Origin: Camarhynchus parvulus
Lineage: Eukaryota; Chordata; Aves; Passeriformes; Thraupidae
DNA: 64,000 nt
Direction: 5' to 3'
Assembly (NCBI RefSeq): GCF_901933205.1
Contig: NC_044571.1
Coordinates: 75,703,689-75,767,688 of the forward strand
The translations under genes were made by a program, and so were the position numbers. Shown in pieces: positions 1 through 11,305 of this stretch. How positions within the stretch are numbered: position 1 is the first letter of the stretch; the number at the start of each line of letters is the position of its first letter. Below the pieces are notes generated by a model. It searched no databases. It was not told the DNA's origin and was given only the letters and a program-made list of their open reading frames with translations.

Positions 1-9
1 TACCTTTAA

Positions 10-761
<752 letters not shown>

Positions 762-932
762 AGAAAGTGCTTAATGAAGAGCAAAGAATTCACATCTCAT
801 TGTTTTGGTCTTCCAAAATAATTTTAATCCTCCGGCTAATTAAGATGGTAAACTCCTGGGCTGCACATTCTCTCCCTGAATTTTTATGTTGATTTATTTG
901 CACTTTACACTATTTCACCTAACAAAAATAAT

Positions 933-938
933 AATAAA
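933..938 (+). terminator. poly(A) signal of matrilysin copy A
   Basis: AATAAA in an A-rich run about 170 bases after the stop codon, followed by T/G-rich sequence. It predicts a 3' UTR of roughly 190 bases ending near 955. Confidence 0.6.
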
Positions 939-1857
939 AAAATGTATACTCTGTTTTCTAAGGTTTTCTCTTTCATTCTGGCATTTCACTGAGGCATTAA
1001 GTTACTCCTGCATGCATGATAGACAGTCAGACAAGCATCTTTCTGACTAGGGTTATAGGCACCTAAAGGGCCCGTGTGCATCGACTGATGTCAGAACAGA
1101 ACAGGGTTTGTTCTTACGTCAGTGCTTTGCTTTCAATTCCCATGCATGTCCTGCCACTTCACAGTATTGACTCCTCAGAATCAGTGTGCTTCCCATATGG
1201 CTCACACATAGAGGAGGTCTCCACAGTGCTTCCTTCAGTCTGGGCTGGGACATTTTCCCAAAGGGAAAAGCTTTTCATCATCGTGTCCTCCCTGGCTTTT
1301 CAGAGAAGCAGGTTTGAGAAGCAGTGGACTCGGATTCCCATTGTCCTCTGTGATAGTCAAGCTCCCTTGGGTTTTTTAAATTTAGTGAAAACAAACAAAC
1401 AAACAAACAAAACCATGAGGAAAAAACACCACAGGGATTCTCCCAAGGACACTCAAAATCTTCAAAATTCACAAGGTTCAAAATTCGCAAGGTAGAAGGT
1501 GTATTTATTAATAGTTTCCAACAGATGGCTCACTGTGCACAGAGATGAGGAGCACAAACACCAGCTCAGTGTCACTGCCAGCATCTTCCCTGTCTCCTAA
1601 ACCAGTCTTATCCAGGACAAGGAATGACCTTAAGCCAGCCCCCAGAGGTGGCACAGCACAGCAGGGAATGTGGTGCTCACACAGCGCAACCCAGAGAACA
1701 CACAACATGTCTGAGAGCAAATACATCAACACTCTGACCAGTGACTATTTAACTAATGCTGTGGATAATTATAACAAATTTGGTTTAACATGCCCTGGTC
1801 AGATCTATTTTTATCTCAATCCTTCCTGCCTTGTGTTGCTTGGTCCAAAAAGCACTG

Positions 1858-2600
1858 ACAATTTTCAACCCAACAGGTAACCAAACAGTACATTTAGTAT
1901 TCACCCCTCAGTTGGATGGGGACAGAAATGCAGGGAAAAGGTAAAATACATGGGTGGAGACAAAGACAATTCAATAAGACAGGAAAGGAAGGGGAAATAA
2001 CAAGAAATAATGAATACAACAAGAAGAAAGCAAAAGAAAGTAGAAGAAAAGACAAAGAAGAGGAAGAATAAGACAAAGAAGAGGAAGGAGAGGACGATGG
2101 AGAAGGAGAAGAAGAAGAAGAAGAAGAAGAAGAAGAAGAAGAAGAAGAAGAAGAAGAAGAAGAAGAAGAAGAAGAAGAAGAAGAGGAAAAAAGAAAAAGA
2201 CAAATAAGACGAAGACAAAGACAAATATGAAGATGAGGAAAAAGAAGCCGAAGAAGAAGAAGAGGAAGACAAATAGGAATAGGAATATATAAAGCAAATG
2301 ATGCACAGTACAGTTGTTCACCACACACAGACCAATGCCAAGACAGCGCCCAAGCAGAAACCTCTGGCCAGCTTTCCCTCTAGTTTATTCACCAAATATG
2401 ACATCCTGTGGTATGGAATATCCCTCTGACCAGTTTGGCTCCCAGCTGTGTCCCCTTCCAGCTTCTTATACCCCCCAGTCTGCTCACTGCTGGGCTGCTG
2501 TGAGAAGTTGAAGAGTCCTCACTCAATGTAAAGGCTGCTGAGCAACAACCAAAGCATCAGTACGATATCAACATTAGTTTGAAAATGCTCCAATCAGTTA
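1858..2600 (-). mobile_element. ERV LTR, antisense, spacer of copy A
   Basis: The motifs CCTCAGTTGGATGGGG, a short run ending in ATTCAATAAGACAGG, and GTATGGAATATCCCTCTGACC match a passerine ERVL-type LTR as I remember it. In sense orientation that LTR would start near the right end. Just left of it (about 1825-1857), a TTGGTCCAAAAAGCACTGAC-like segment resembles the antisense primer-binding-site region of such elements, so some leader sequence may continue left. The outer limits are uncertain. A GAA tract has expanded inside it. No coding part is recognised. Confidence 0.5.
2108..2184. repeat. (GAA)n microsatellite, about 26 units
   Basis: A perfect GAA run of 77 bases inside a roughly 280-base purine-rich tract (about 2000-2277). 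It lies within the antisense LTR and is absent from the partial LTR of copy B. Confidence 0.95.
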
Positions 2601-4120
2601 CCAGCCATTTCTTCCACACAAAGCTCGAAGATGAAGTAGCTGGTGCTAAGTGTGAATATTATACTGAGGACACAGCTGTCTTCAGGTATGAGAAAAAACT
2701 TGAAGCCCCAGAATGGAGGGTCAGATCCAATCTGTACTAAAGGCTATGAAGAAGGGCTCTCTGGGCTATGTGGATGCTCGATCCAAATGAGTTGATCTGC
2801 ACTGTCCTGGAAAGACGCAGTGTTGACAGAAAATACCCTCTGTTCCCTTGGTCAAAGTCCCCACAGGGAACAAAGCACAAAAAAGAGACACACTATGCTC
2901 TTTATCAAGCTCAAGTCACTTGCTAAAGTTTCATAAAGAGAAAACAACCATAGAAGACAGGCTTTATCAAAGACTGTGCAGAAAAAAAGCACCCCTAAGG
3001 CCACATAGTACAGTTCATGGACAGTGCTGGAGAAGGCATTCCATCAAATGAAGCCAGGAGAACAAAGACTTGACTGAACGTAGCATGTTTGTTTTCTAAT
3101 GTACAATTAACATCTGATGAACTGAGACAAATGCGATAGAACCCAGAAGTGTAGTCCTAGGAATACTGTCCTGACAATGGCACACATCTGGGACACAGTT
3201 TCCTGTGACCACATGAGGTGACTGGCCTGCAGTAGGGGCAGCAGAGGTGGCAGTGAGGCACCTTTGTGTCTTGAAGGATCCATCTCAAGAGAGGCAGCAG
3301 CACCAAGTTAGCATCACCACAGCAAGTGAAATAAAATAGAAGCCAGGAGTTTTGTCCTCAGAGACAGCCATTGATGAGGCTGCCAGCAGCATTTTACTTC
3401 CTGTTGGGAGCTCCCATTGCCTTTCCATCCCCATAAGGGACCTCTCCTTTGGGGAAAAGCGCTGCCATCGGCACACCTTACCCTGCTGAGCAGGTGGGAA
3501 CTGTGCAGCATTTGCCTCCGCCTAGTGGCACAGCTCGGCAAACTGCACTGGCTTTGCAGACTGTTGTAAAGTGCGTGCCCTGTCTGCAAGCACACAGCTG
3601 GGCAGGAACTACCACACATACCATCGCTGGGGGAAATCAGACACAACAGCAAATTTGGCAAACTTGTTCCTGCCTCTTCCTTCTTCCCTTTATCTCACTG
3701 CACTCTGTGTCTGTTTTTACATGCTCTCTCAAATACACCTCTAGGCACCTAGTGCTACTCAAATAGCAACTTTCCCTCCTTTTCCACACCGAAGAAGAAA
3801 TGGCAAACCACAACATTTAGTCTGTTGGGGATTTGAATTTTTACTTGCTTTTACTACTGTTCTTTTAAATGAAATGATCTTTAAATTCATCCTTGCTGTT
3901 CCAGATAGTACAACAAGCAGCAAATGAATTCTCTAGTGTGTTAACATTTCTCATGGGTCCTTTGACCATGCACATTTAAAGGATAAGCTCTACTCCTGCA
4001 CTATCTAGAAACGCTATGAGGACTTACCCAGTCACTTAGGTACCTGAGCCCACTCCATCAACAGAGACAGATATTCTGAGAGGGCAAAATCAATACCTGC
4101 TATACCTGGTATTAACAAGG
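2601..4120. other. Spacer with no recognised gene
   Basis: Present only downstream of copy A and missing downstream of copy B. The first part may be the distal end of the LTR. The open frames here are short, lack splice context and match no family I know. Confidence 0.5.
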
Positions 4121-4905
4121 CAATAAGATCTCAGAAAATTAAATTAATGATATCAGCAGCCTTAGCAGTACTTATTAAAGCTGTCACACATAAAAAGTTC
4201 CAGATATGTGATGGGAAAGACCTGATGAGATGCAAAAGTGCAAGTATGGCCTGCCCCAGTGATGTCCTCTTGAATTTTTCTTCACAGTGCAAACTGCAAA
4301 TTTAATCCCAAATCTTTAATCTTCAAATTTAAAGCATTTGAAGATGCCTTTTCCTTTTTTGTTTTTATAAAATTAGATCTTCAACAAAACCTGCCTCACA
4401 CGGGATGCTCTTAATGGCATCATGATGATGTTTTCAGTTTCAGCAATGCCAGTATGAAGTAGCTCCGCTGAAATCAATGGAATTATTTGGGATTCATCTA
4501 TTAGAGTAAAAATGTTAGCAAAGCACTTGAGAAAATATTAAGGGGTAAATATTGTTACTGTTTTCTGTCAGCCCTAAAGTTTACAGACAATAAAACAAAA
4601 ATCATAGAGAGAAGCAGCAGGCTGCTCAGGTATATAGAAAAATAAGAAAGTCTATCCACATCAGGAAAATAGAAAACATTAGAGGTCTTCTACTTGGCCA
4701 CATGAAATGATCTGACAGAGCTGCTGTACTGTGGGCAGTGAGAGAGTCACTATTTCTTGCAACTCAAACAGCAACACACTCCCAATTAAATGCAGTGGAA
4801 GATTTTAAAAGAAGAAGGATGTGTTTTTACATAGCAAGAAATTCATGGAAAGCATATTCAAGGGAACTGGTGAAACAAATTCATAACTAGAATTTTAAAA
4901 GTGAG
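4121..4905 (+). repeat. Duplicated 5' flank, copy A (partner about 10440-11305)
   Basis: It starts at TAAGATCTCAGAAAA and carries recognisable blocks such as GATATCAGCAGCCTTAGCA. Bases 4560-4800 are about 98% identical to 10955-11205. Similarity fades at about 4905, exactly where the AP-1 site of copy B begins. Confidence 0.85.
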
Positions 4906-4948
4906 TCACATGCGTAACTGCTGCTTGGAGCTATCAGGATCTATATAA
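4902..4948 (+). promoter_or_regulatory. Matrilysin copy B core promoter: AP-1 site and TATA box
   Basis: TGAGTCA, a perfect AP-1 (TRE) site, lies at 4902-4908 and TATATAA at 4942-4948, about 70 bases before the ATG. Spacing of about 40 bases between the two matches the AP-1-inducible promoters of MMP1, MMP3 and MMP7. Transcription would start near 4972. Confidence 0.7.
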
Positions 4949-5017
4949 GGGTTTTAGCTCTGGTCTTGGGAGACAGAAAGTCAAACTCTTTCTGCTGCAG
5001 CAAGGCTCCTCATCAAG

Positions 5018-5134
5018 ATGGGCACCATGCACTACCTCCTGCTTTGTGCTCTCATCTTCCTGCCTGAGACTCCTGCTTTTCCACTACTACCAAGACCAGA
5101 ATCATGGAGCAGCATAGACCTTGAGAAAGTAAAG
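5018..5134 (+). pseudogene. MMP7: Matrilysin copy B, exon 1 (signal peptide)
   Basis: 117 bp, 39 codons, donor gtatgt. The start reads MGTMHYLLL and continues with a hydrophobic stretch ending near ETPAFP, a typical secretory signal. The downstream ATG at codon 4 is an alternative start. Confidence 0.8.
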
Positions 5135-5685
5135 GTATGTTATATGGGGGGAAACAATACTACATTATGAGTAATCGGATTTTGATTCAATTTCTACATT
5201 CCTTTCCTACCTGTTTGTATTATCCTTGTCTTGCATTACAACAACAGTTTTTGCAGACGTGATATAAAACAGTTTAAACTTGCTGACTAGTTTAAACATT
5301 TTAAGGCTAACCTTAAAAAGAGACAAAGTTCCAATTGGTAAATAAAGGGGAGCATGTAATTTTTAAAAGGAGTCCAAAATTTTATGTGTGCTGTTTTAGA
5401 AGGCTGTAGATTTGAATGCTCAGTAAATTGTGGTAACTTGACAGGATTTCTTACTTACAGTGTCTCATTGTTGTTACGATTCTTTTTTATATATGCTGAT
5501 CTCTATTATATATGCTGATCTCTATTACTGAGAGAGCAGAATTTGGTAAATTGAAATGGAAAGATACAACTAAAAGCAGACATGAATGATGCAGGATGAT
5601 GAAATAATTCAAACAAATGTAAAATGCAATTACCAAAATATCACAGATATACATATTAATATTTATTTTCCCTCTCTTATTCCAG

Positions 5686-5907
5686 GGATATCTTGATAAA
5701 TGCTTCCCAATTTTGCCAGAAACACAAAGCCTAAGCACAGAAGAAAGGATTAAAGAAATGCAGAAGTTTTTCCACCTGACTGTAACTGGAAAATTAGACA
5801 CAGAAACTGAAGAAATGATGACAATGCCCAGATGTGGAATGCCTGATACAGGAGAATCCAACATCTGCTGGAACTCGAAAATGGGAAAAGACACATTTAC
5901 CTTACAA
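5686..5907 (+). pseudogene. MMP7: Matrilysin copy B, exon 2 (propeptide, cysteine switch)
   Basis: Encodes the MMP peptidoglycan-binding-like prodomain, including EMQKFFHLTVTGKLD and the cysteine switch PRCGMPD at 5827-5847. The 3' end reads ACC TTA CAA before gtaagt, where family members end ACC TAC AG. This fits a one-base insertion that shifts the frame. Confidence 0.78.
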
Positions 5908-6013
5908 GTAAGTGATGTTTCAGGTTTTCTGGGGAAGGGAATTGCTCTGTATTTGACTAGGTGGGTTTCCTTCACAGCCTGAATGAAATTAACCTGTTTT
6001 TCTTTGCTGACAG

Positions 6014-6162
6014 GATTCTCAGTTATACATCTGATCTACCCAGACGGAAAGTGGATGATGCAGTTAGGAGGGCCTTGATGGTATGGAGTGATGTGACTCC
6101 ACTGCAATTCCGAAAAGTTGACACGGGCCTGGCAGACATTGAGATTAGATTTGCACGTCGTG
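6014..6162 (+). pseudogene. MMP7: Matrilysin copy B, exon 3
   Basis: 149 bp, the standard MMP exon 3 size. In the family frame it reads ILSYTSDLPRRKVDDAV and ends DIEIRFARR, phase 1, donor gtgaga. Confidence 0.8.
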
Positions 6163-7805
6163 GTGAGAATACCTGTCCTTTTTAACATACAATGGTCCAT
6201 ATTTTACTCAAAGCATGTATTTTTATAGCCATAGCTTTAAGGAAGAACAAAGAGTTTGGAATTAAATCAAAGTCTCCACAAATTTTACCTACTCTATATC
6301 ATGTCAATAAACATTTATGTTATTATTCAGTTTTACTCATATAAAAGAGTTATAAAAATCCTTTCAGAGTCACAGATGTGAAATGAAGGGAGAATTTGGC
6401 CCCAGAATGAGACACTTAAACTTAGATGTTCAAGGTGTTTTTGCCTTGATAAAAATGTGCAAACTACAGAGAAGAGCTCTGTAGAGCAAATTAGCAGCTT
6501 CTGAAGATCCAGCCTCCTTAGGCTGCATTCAAGCAGCTTAAGGCAGGTTTACTCAGGCCTAGACCCAGCCTGGTTCCCAGAATAAGCACACTTTGGCAGC
6601 TGGGGTGCATTATGTTTGGCCATAGAAAGTCTCTTCTGGTTGATTTGTTTCTAGAAGGAATGGTATCTTGCATCCCAAGACTGCACCAAGGTGCAGCAGC
6701 CAAAGTGTGGTAAGTGGGGTGAACAGAAGTCACTTCAGAAATCCATCTGTGATCTGGAGTAGTCTATGGATGTACCTTGAACATGTGCCTGGCATGTAAA
6801 CTGACAGCTTAGACTCACTAAATGCCTACTTTAAGCTTGTCTGGCTTGCTCTCTAGATCCATTGACAATACTCATTAGAGCACCACTGACTGGTAGTGCA
6901 GATCAGGCATCTGGCCTGCAAGCAGATGAGCACCAAAATGTGCAAAGCCTGTGTGTCACTGATGGCAAGAACATTAGGGTGCCATAAAGAGGTGACCTCA
7001 CGTCCCAGTCAAAGGCAGAAGTGATCCTTCAATCTGGAATGGGTTTTAATTCCATGTCACACACTAGGATTAAGTCTCTACTGCCTGTGTTAGTCGTGCC
7101 CTAAGGGCCATCCACATGGTCTGGGAGAAAGGACACAGGATGGCATCTCATTTCCCAACTACTCCTCAGTAAAGTCAGAGACTCACTATGAGGGAGAGGG
7201 AAATTTTCCAAGTTGGTTCAACTCTGATCCAGCTCTTGCTCTCGAGGTAGGAAAGAGAAAATTCCACCTGCACTATGACAGAAGCAGATAATAGACCAGA
7301 CCTCAAGGCTGGGAATAAATGAACTTATCTCTACAGAAACATGGTTATCTATCCAAAATCACCATCCATACTAAAATCAGTGCAATTGATAATGTCTACA
7401 ACTAATATTGCCCAGCACTTTTCAGCATCAAACATATTCACAACAGATATTAACAACAAGATATTAACAACAGTCTTGTCAAGCATTAAGTATTTATTCT
7501 GAAATCATCCCTGATTGTGACCTCAGGACCACACTTCTGACAAAAGCTCAGGGAAAAATACTCAGCTCTTCCTGAAACATGCAGTAAACCAAACTATCAA
7601 ATACAAGATTTGAACTTAAGCGAGGAATTTGGAGAGTGTTTCCCTAAGCTTCTCTTCTCATTTTCACAACCTTGCTGCCATTGTAAGATTTTTTTAACAA
7701 TTGGTAGCCAGCAAAACTAGCATAAACCAAGAGCATGCTTCTACTTGCTAAAGTTAAATATGACAACTGATCTCATCTGATGACATTGATTTATTTCAAA
7801 CGCAG

Positions 7806-7931
7806 AGCATGGTGATGGATCTCCTTTCGATGGAAGAGGTAGAGTACTGGCCCATGCTTTTCTACCTGGAAAAAGCTGTAGCTGAGATACTCATTTTGAT
7901 GATGATGAAAAATGGTCAGATGTCAATCAAG
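7806..7931 (+). pseudogene. MMP7: Matrilysin copy B, exon 4 (in-frame stop)
   Basis: 126 bp. It keeps the structural zinc/calcium segment [14 protein letters not shown] and THFDDDEKWSD, but a TGA at 7883-7885 interrupts it between PGKSCS and DTHF. Confidence 0.8.
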
Positions 7932-8503
7932 GTAAATCTCACATGTGTAGATGAAAGGGAAAGGCAAATATTGTACATGTTGGAAGAACACAGCCACAGG
8001 AAATACTTTCAATTCCTCTTCACCTTCAGTGCTACTTCAGTACTAACATTTCTATCCTTTTCAACTACCATTATAACTACTAGGGCTTCATTACCATGAA
8101 CACCTACATAATGCCTCTTCTGACCATCATTTAAAGCACTATTTGCAGGCTAAACAAGGATTGTGAGCCTTTGATTCCTACATAAATTGTGAACAGGTAA
8201 ATTGACTTGTTTCTAGGAATGTGGTCGACCAAAAGCAGAGTCCAAAAGAGACTCGGAGTCTCTAGAGGCATATGCAAGGAATCAGTAGATTTTTTATAAA
8301 ATATTACAGTAATAAAAGAAAGCTCAGCAATATGAATCAAAAGCCTGGGGTTTCATTTCAAGATGGATCAAAATATACAAATTCTCCTGCACTTTCAATT
8401 AACTGAATTTCAAAAATCAATTGTAGATCAATTGTAAAAAGTAAATTGTAATTCAATTGTATTTCGTAACTTTAACATCCATTTACGTGCTTCTATTTTG
8501 CAG

Positions 8504-8666
8504 ATATCAACTTGTTCCTTGTTGCTCCTCATGAATTTGGCCATTCATTGGGACTTACTCATTCCAATGTCCATGGAGATCTGATGTACGCTTACTACTC
8601 GTATCAGAACCCAAAAACTTTCAAAACCTCCAGCAGAGGACAAGCGAAGAATTCAGAAGTTATACG
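8504..8666 (+). pseudogene. MMP7: Matrilysin copy B, exon 5 (zinc site, +1 frameshift)
   Basis: 163 bp against 162 in copy A. The zinc motif [11 protein letters not shown] is intact. An extra A in the run after ACTTTC shifts the last third. About 20 substitutions separate it from copy A. Confidence 0.82.
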
Positions 8667-9195
8667 GTAAACTCATGATTAATTTGATTTTTAATCACTG
8701 GGGTACAGCTTTCATTTTCCCTGATTGCAAGGGCCTCATCATATTACCAAAAAAGAAAGAAAGTGAACAAACTTGGGAAAACCAACTCCTGCTTACTCTG
8801 TCAACTCACTATGTTGCCTCTGTAGCCTGTTCCCACTGCAACCAAGAGGTGACAAAGCAGCAGTGCATGGCCTGCTGCTCTGTCCTCCCACACTCCTGCA
8901 TTCTGCCAAGCAAATCCTGTGGCCCTTGCTCTGCAAATGAGCTCTTCCAGTGAGTGGTGCTCCTGGCAGGAGAGGAGACGTACTGTGCCACTCACCAAGT
9001 TCAGTAAAGGCAGAAACTCCTCAGCAACAGGGGAACATAACTAGAATTGACCCCACAGGACAGAATTTGTCAGGGTTGCTTTTCCTTAGGCACCGCCCCA
9101 CTCAAGGCATGCTAAAGGAACACTAGGAAGAAAACACAGTTGTCTGCATTGACAATTTTCAGTAGGGTCTCTATGTTTGTGTTTCTCTTCCACAG

Positions 9196-9218
9196 GGAAA
9201 AAGCCATCAAACTCTTGA
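9196..9218 (+). pseudogene. MMP7: Matrilysin copy B, exon 6 (tail)
   Basis: Identical to copy A exon 6, including the acceptor and TGA. It lies inside the near-identical tract. Confidence 0.75.
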
Positions 9219-9389
9219 AGAAAGTGCTTAATGAAGAGCAAAGAATTCACATCTCATTGTTTTGGTCTTCCAAAATAATTTTAATCCTCCGGCTAATTAA
9301 GATGGTAAACTCCTGGGCTGCACTTTCTCTCCCTGAATTTTTATGTTGATTTATTTGCACTTTACACTATTTCACCTAACAAAAATAAT

Positions 9390-9395
9390 AATAAA
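9390..9395 (+). terminator. poly(A) signal of matrilysin copy B
   Basis: AATAAA at the same relative position as in copy A. Confidence 0.55.
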
Positions 9396-10232
9396 AAAAT
9401 GTATACTCTGTTTTCTAAGGTTTTCTCTTTCATTCTGGCATTTCACTGAGGCATTAAGTTACTCCTGCATGCATGATAGACAGTCAGACAAGCATCTTTC
9501 TGACTAGGGTTATAGGCACCTAAAGGGCCCGTGTGCATCGACTGATGTCAGAACAGAACAGGGTTTGTTCTTACATCAGTGCTTTGCTTTCAATTCCCAT
9601 GCATGTCCTGCCACTTCACAGTATTGACTCCTCAGAATCAGTGTGCTTCCCATATGGCTCACACATAGAGGAGGTCTCCACAGTGCTTCCTTCAGTCTGG
9701 GCTGGGACATTTTCCCAAAGGGAAAAGCTTTTCATCATCGTGTCCTCCCTGGCTTTCCAGAGAAGCAGGTTTGAGAAGCAGTGTCCTCTGTGATAGTCAA
9801 GCTCCCTTGGGTTTTTTAAAATTTATTTTAAAAAAAAGAAAGAAAGAAAGAAACAAGGAAAAAACCCAAGGACATTCAAATCTTCAAAATTCACAAGGTA
9901 GAAGGTGTATTTATTAATAGTTTCCAACAGATGGCTCACTGTGCACAGAGATGAGGAGCACAAACACCAGCTCAGTGTCACTGCCAGCATCTTCCCTGTC
10001 TCCTAAACCAGTGTTATCCAGTACAAGGAATGACCTTAAGCCAGCCCCCAGAGGGGGCACAGCACAGCAGGGAACGTGGTGCTCACACAATGCAACTCAC
10101 AGACCAAATAGACCAACACTCTGACCAGTGACTATTTAACTAATGCTATGGATACTTATAACAAATTTGGTTTAACATGCCCTGGTCAGATTTATTTTTA
10201 TCTCAAAGCCTCCTGTAGTTGCCAAAAAGGAC

Positions 10233-10430
10233 TGACACTGTCCAACCCAACAGGTAACCTAACACCACACTCACTCCCCACCCCTCAGTGGGATGGGGAG
10301 ATAAATGCAGAAAAAAAGGTAAAATAAAGGGGTGAAGACAAAGGCAATTCAATAAGACAGAAAAGGAAGGGGAAATAACAAGAAATAACAAACACAAGAA
10401 GAAGAATGAAGAAAGAATAAGAAGGGAATA
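10233..10430 (-). mobile_element. Truncated ERV LTR, antisense, spacer of copy B
   Basis: This is the same LTR edge as at 1858 in copy A: primer-site-like GCCAAAAAGGACTGACAC, then CCAACCCAACAGG and CCTCAGTGGGATGGGG. It breaks off at about 10430, where sequence matching 4121 of copy A begins, so about 2 kb is missing relative to copy A. Confidence 0.5.
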
Positions 10431-10439
10431 AGAGCTCAG

Positions 10440-11305
10440 AAAAAATAAAATTAATGATATCAGCAGCCTTAGCAATGCATATTAAGGGTGTTACACATAA
10501 ATATTCACAGATATGTGATCAAAAGACCAGAGGAGCTACTAAAAGTGTAAGTATGCCCTGCCCCAGTGATGTCCTCTTGAATTTTTCTTCACAGCGCAAA
10601 CTGCAAATTTAATCCCAAATCTTTAGTCATCAAATTTAAAGCATATTAATATTTTTGGTTTTTTTTTATAAAATTAGATCTTCAACAAAACCTGCCTCAA
10701 ATGGGATGCTCTTAATGGCATTATTATGCTGTTTTCATTCTCAAAAATGCCTCCATGAAGTAGCACCATTGACATCAATGGAATTATTTGGGATTCATCT
10801 ATTAGAGTAAAAATGTTAGCAAAGCACTAGAGAAAATATTATCTGGTTTGGCTACTTTTACAGCAGGAGCCACCACAAGCCAGAGAGCTACAGGTAATCA
10901 TTCTTTGTTGGACAAGGCTGAGGAAAATTATTAAGGGGTGAAAATTGTTACTGTTTTCCGTCAGCCCTAAAGTTTACAGACAATAAAACAAAAATCATAG
11001 AGAGAAGCAGCAGGCTGCTCAGGTATATAGAAAAATAAGAAAGTCTATCCACATCAGGAAAATAGAAAACATTAGAGGTCTTCTACTTGGCCACATGAAA
11101 TGATCTGACAGAGCTGCTGTACTGTGGGCAGTGAGAGAGTCACTACTTCTTGCAACTCAAAAAGCAACACACTCCCAATTAAATGCTGTGGAAGATTTTA
11201 AAAGAAGAAGGAGGTACATTTTTACACAGCAAGCAATTCAGTTATGGAATTCATTAACACAGAGTATTCAATGACAGTGGTGACCCAAACTCATAAATGG
11301 AATTT
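10440..11305 (+). repeat. Duplicated 5' flank, copy B (partner 4121-4905)
   Basis: Collinear with 4121-4905 except for an extra 88 bases or so at about 10840-10927. Homology fades just before the AP-1/TATA block, and no third matrilysin exon follows. Confidence 0.85.

Larger units (their letters stand above)
5018..9218 (+). pseudogene. MMP7: MMP7-like matrilysin, copy B (six exons, three disabling changes)
   Basis: Exons are 5018-5134 (signal peptide), 5686-5907 (propeptide with cysteine switch PRCGMPD), 6014-6162, 7806-7931, 8504-8666 (zinc site [11 protein letters not shown]) and 9196-9218 (short tail). All acceptors and donors are GT-AG and exon sizes fit the MMP family; exon 3 has the usual 149 bp. 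Three lesions break the frame. Exon 2 is 222 bp and ends in phase 0, although exon 3 needs phase 2, so spliced RNA meets TGA seven codons into exon 3. Exon 4 has an in-frame TGA at 7883-7885, where the conserved Gly-Gly-Asp stretch should be. Exon 5 carries one extra A near 8623 compared with copy A. The promoter and poly(A) signal are intact. It looks like a recently decayed tandem duplicate; sequencing error could explain one lesion but hardly three. Confidence 0.8.
8697..9780 (+). repeat. Near-identical duplicated tract, copy B (partner 240-1323)
   Basis: The partner of the copy A tract at a constant offset of 8457 bases. There are about three visible substitutions and no indel over 1.08 kb. 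It ends where copy A has about 17 additional bases (ACTCGGATTCCCATT region). Confidence 0.9.

Noticed and set aside
1894..2328. Minus-strand frames of 117-144 codons with poly-Ser, poly-Phe and poly-Leu, and a plus-strand poly-Lys frame
   Set aside because: They are translations of the GAA microsatellite in different frames, not genes.
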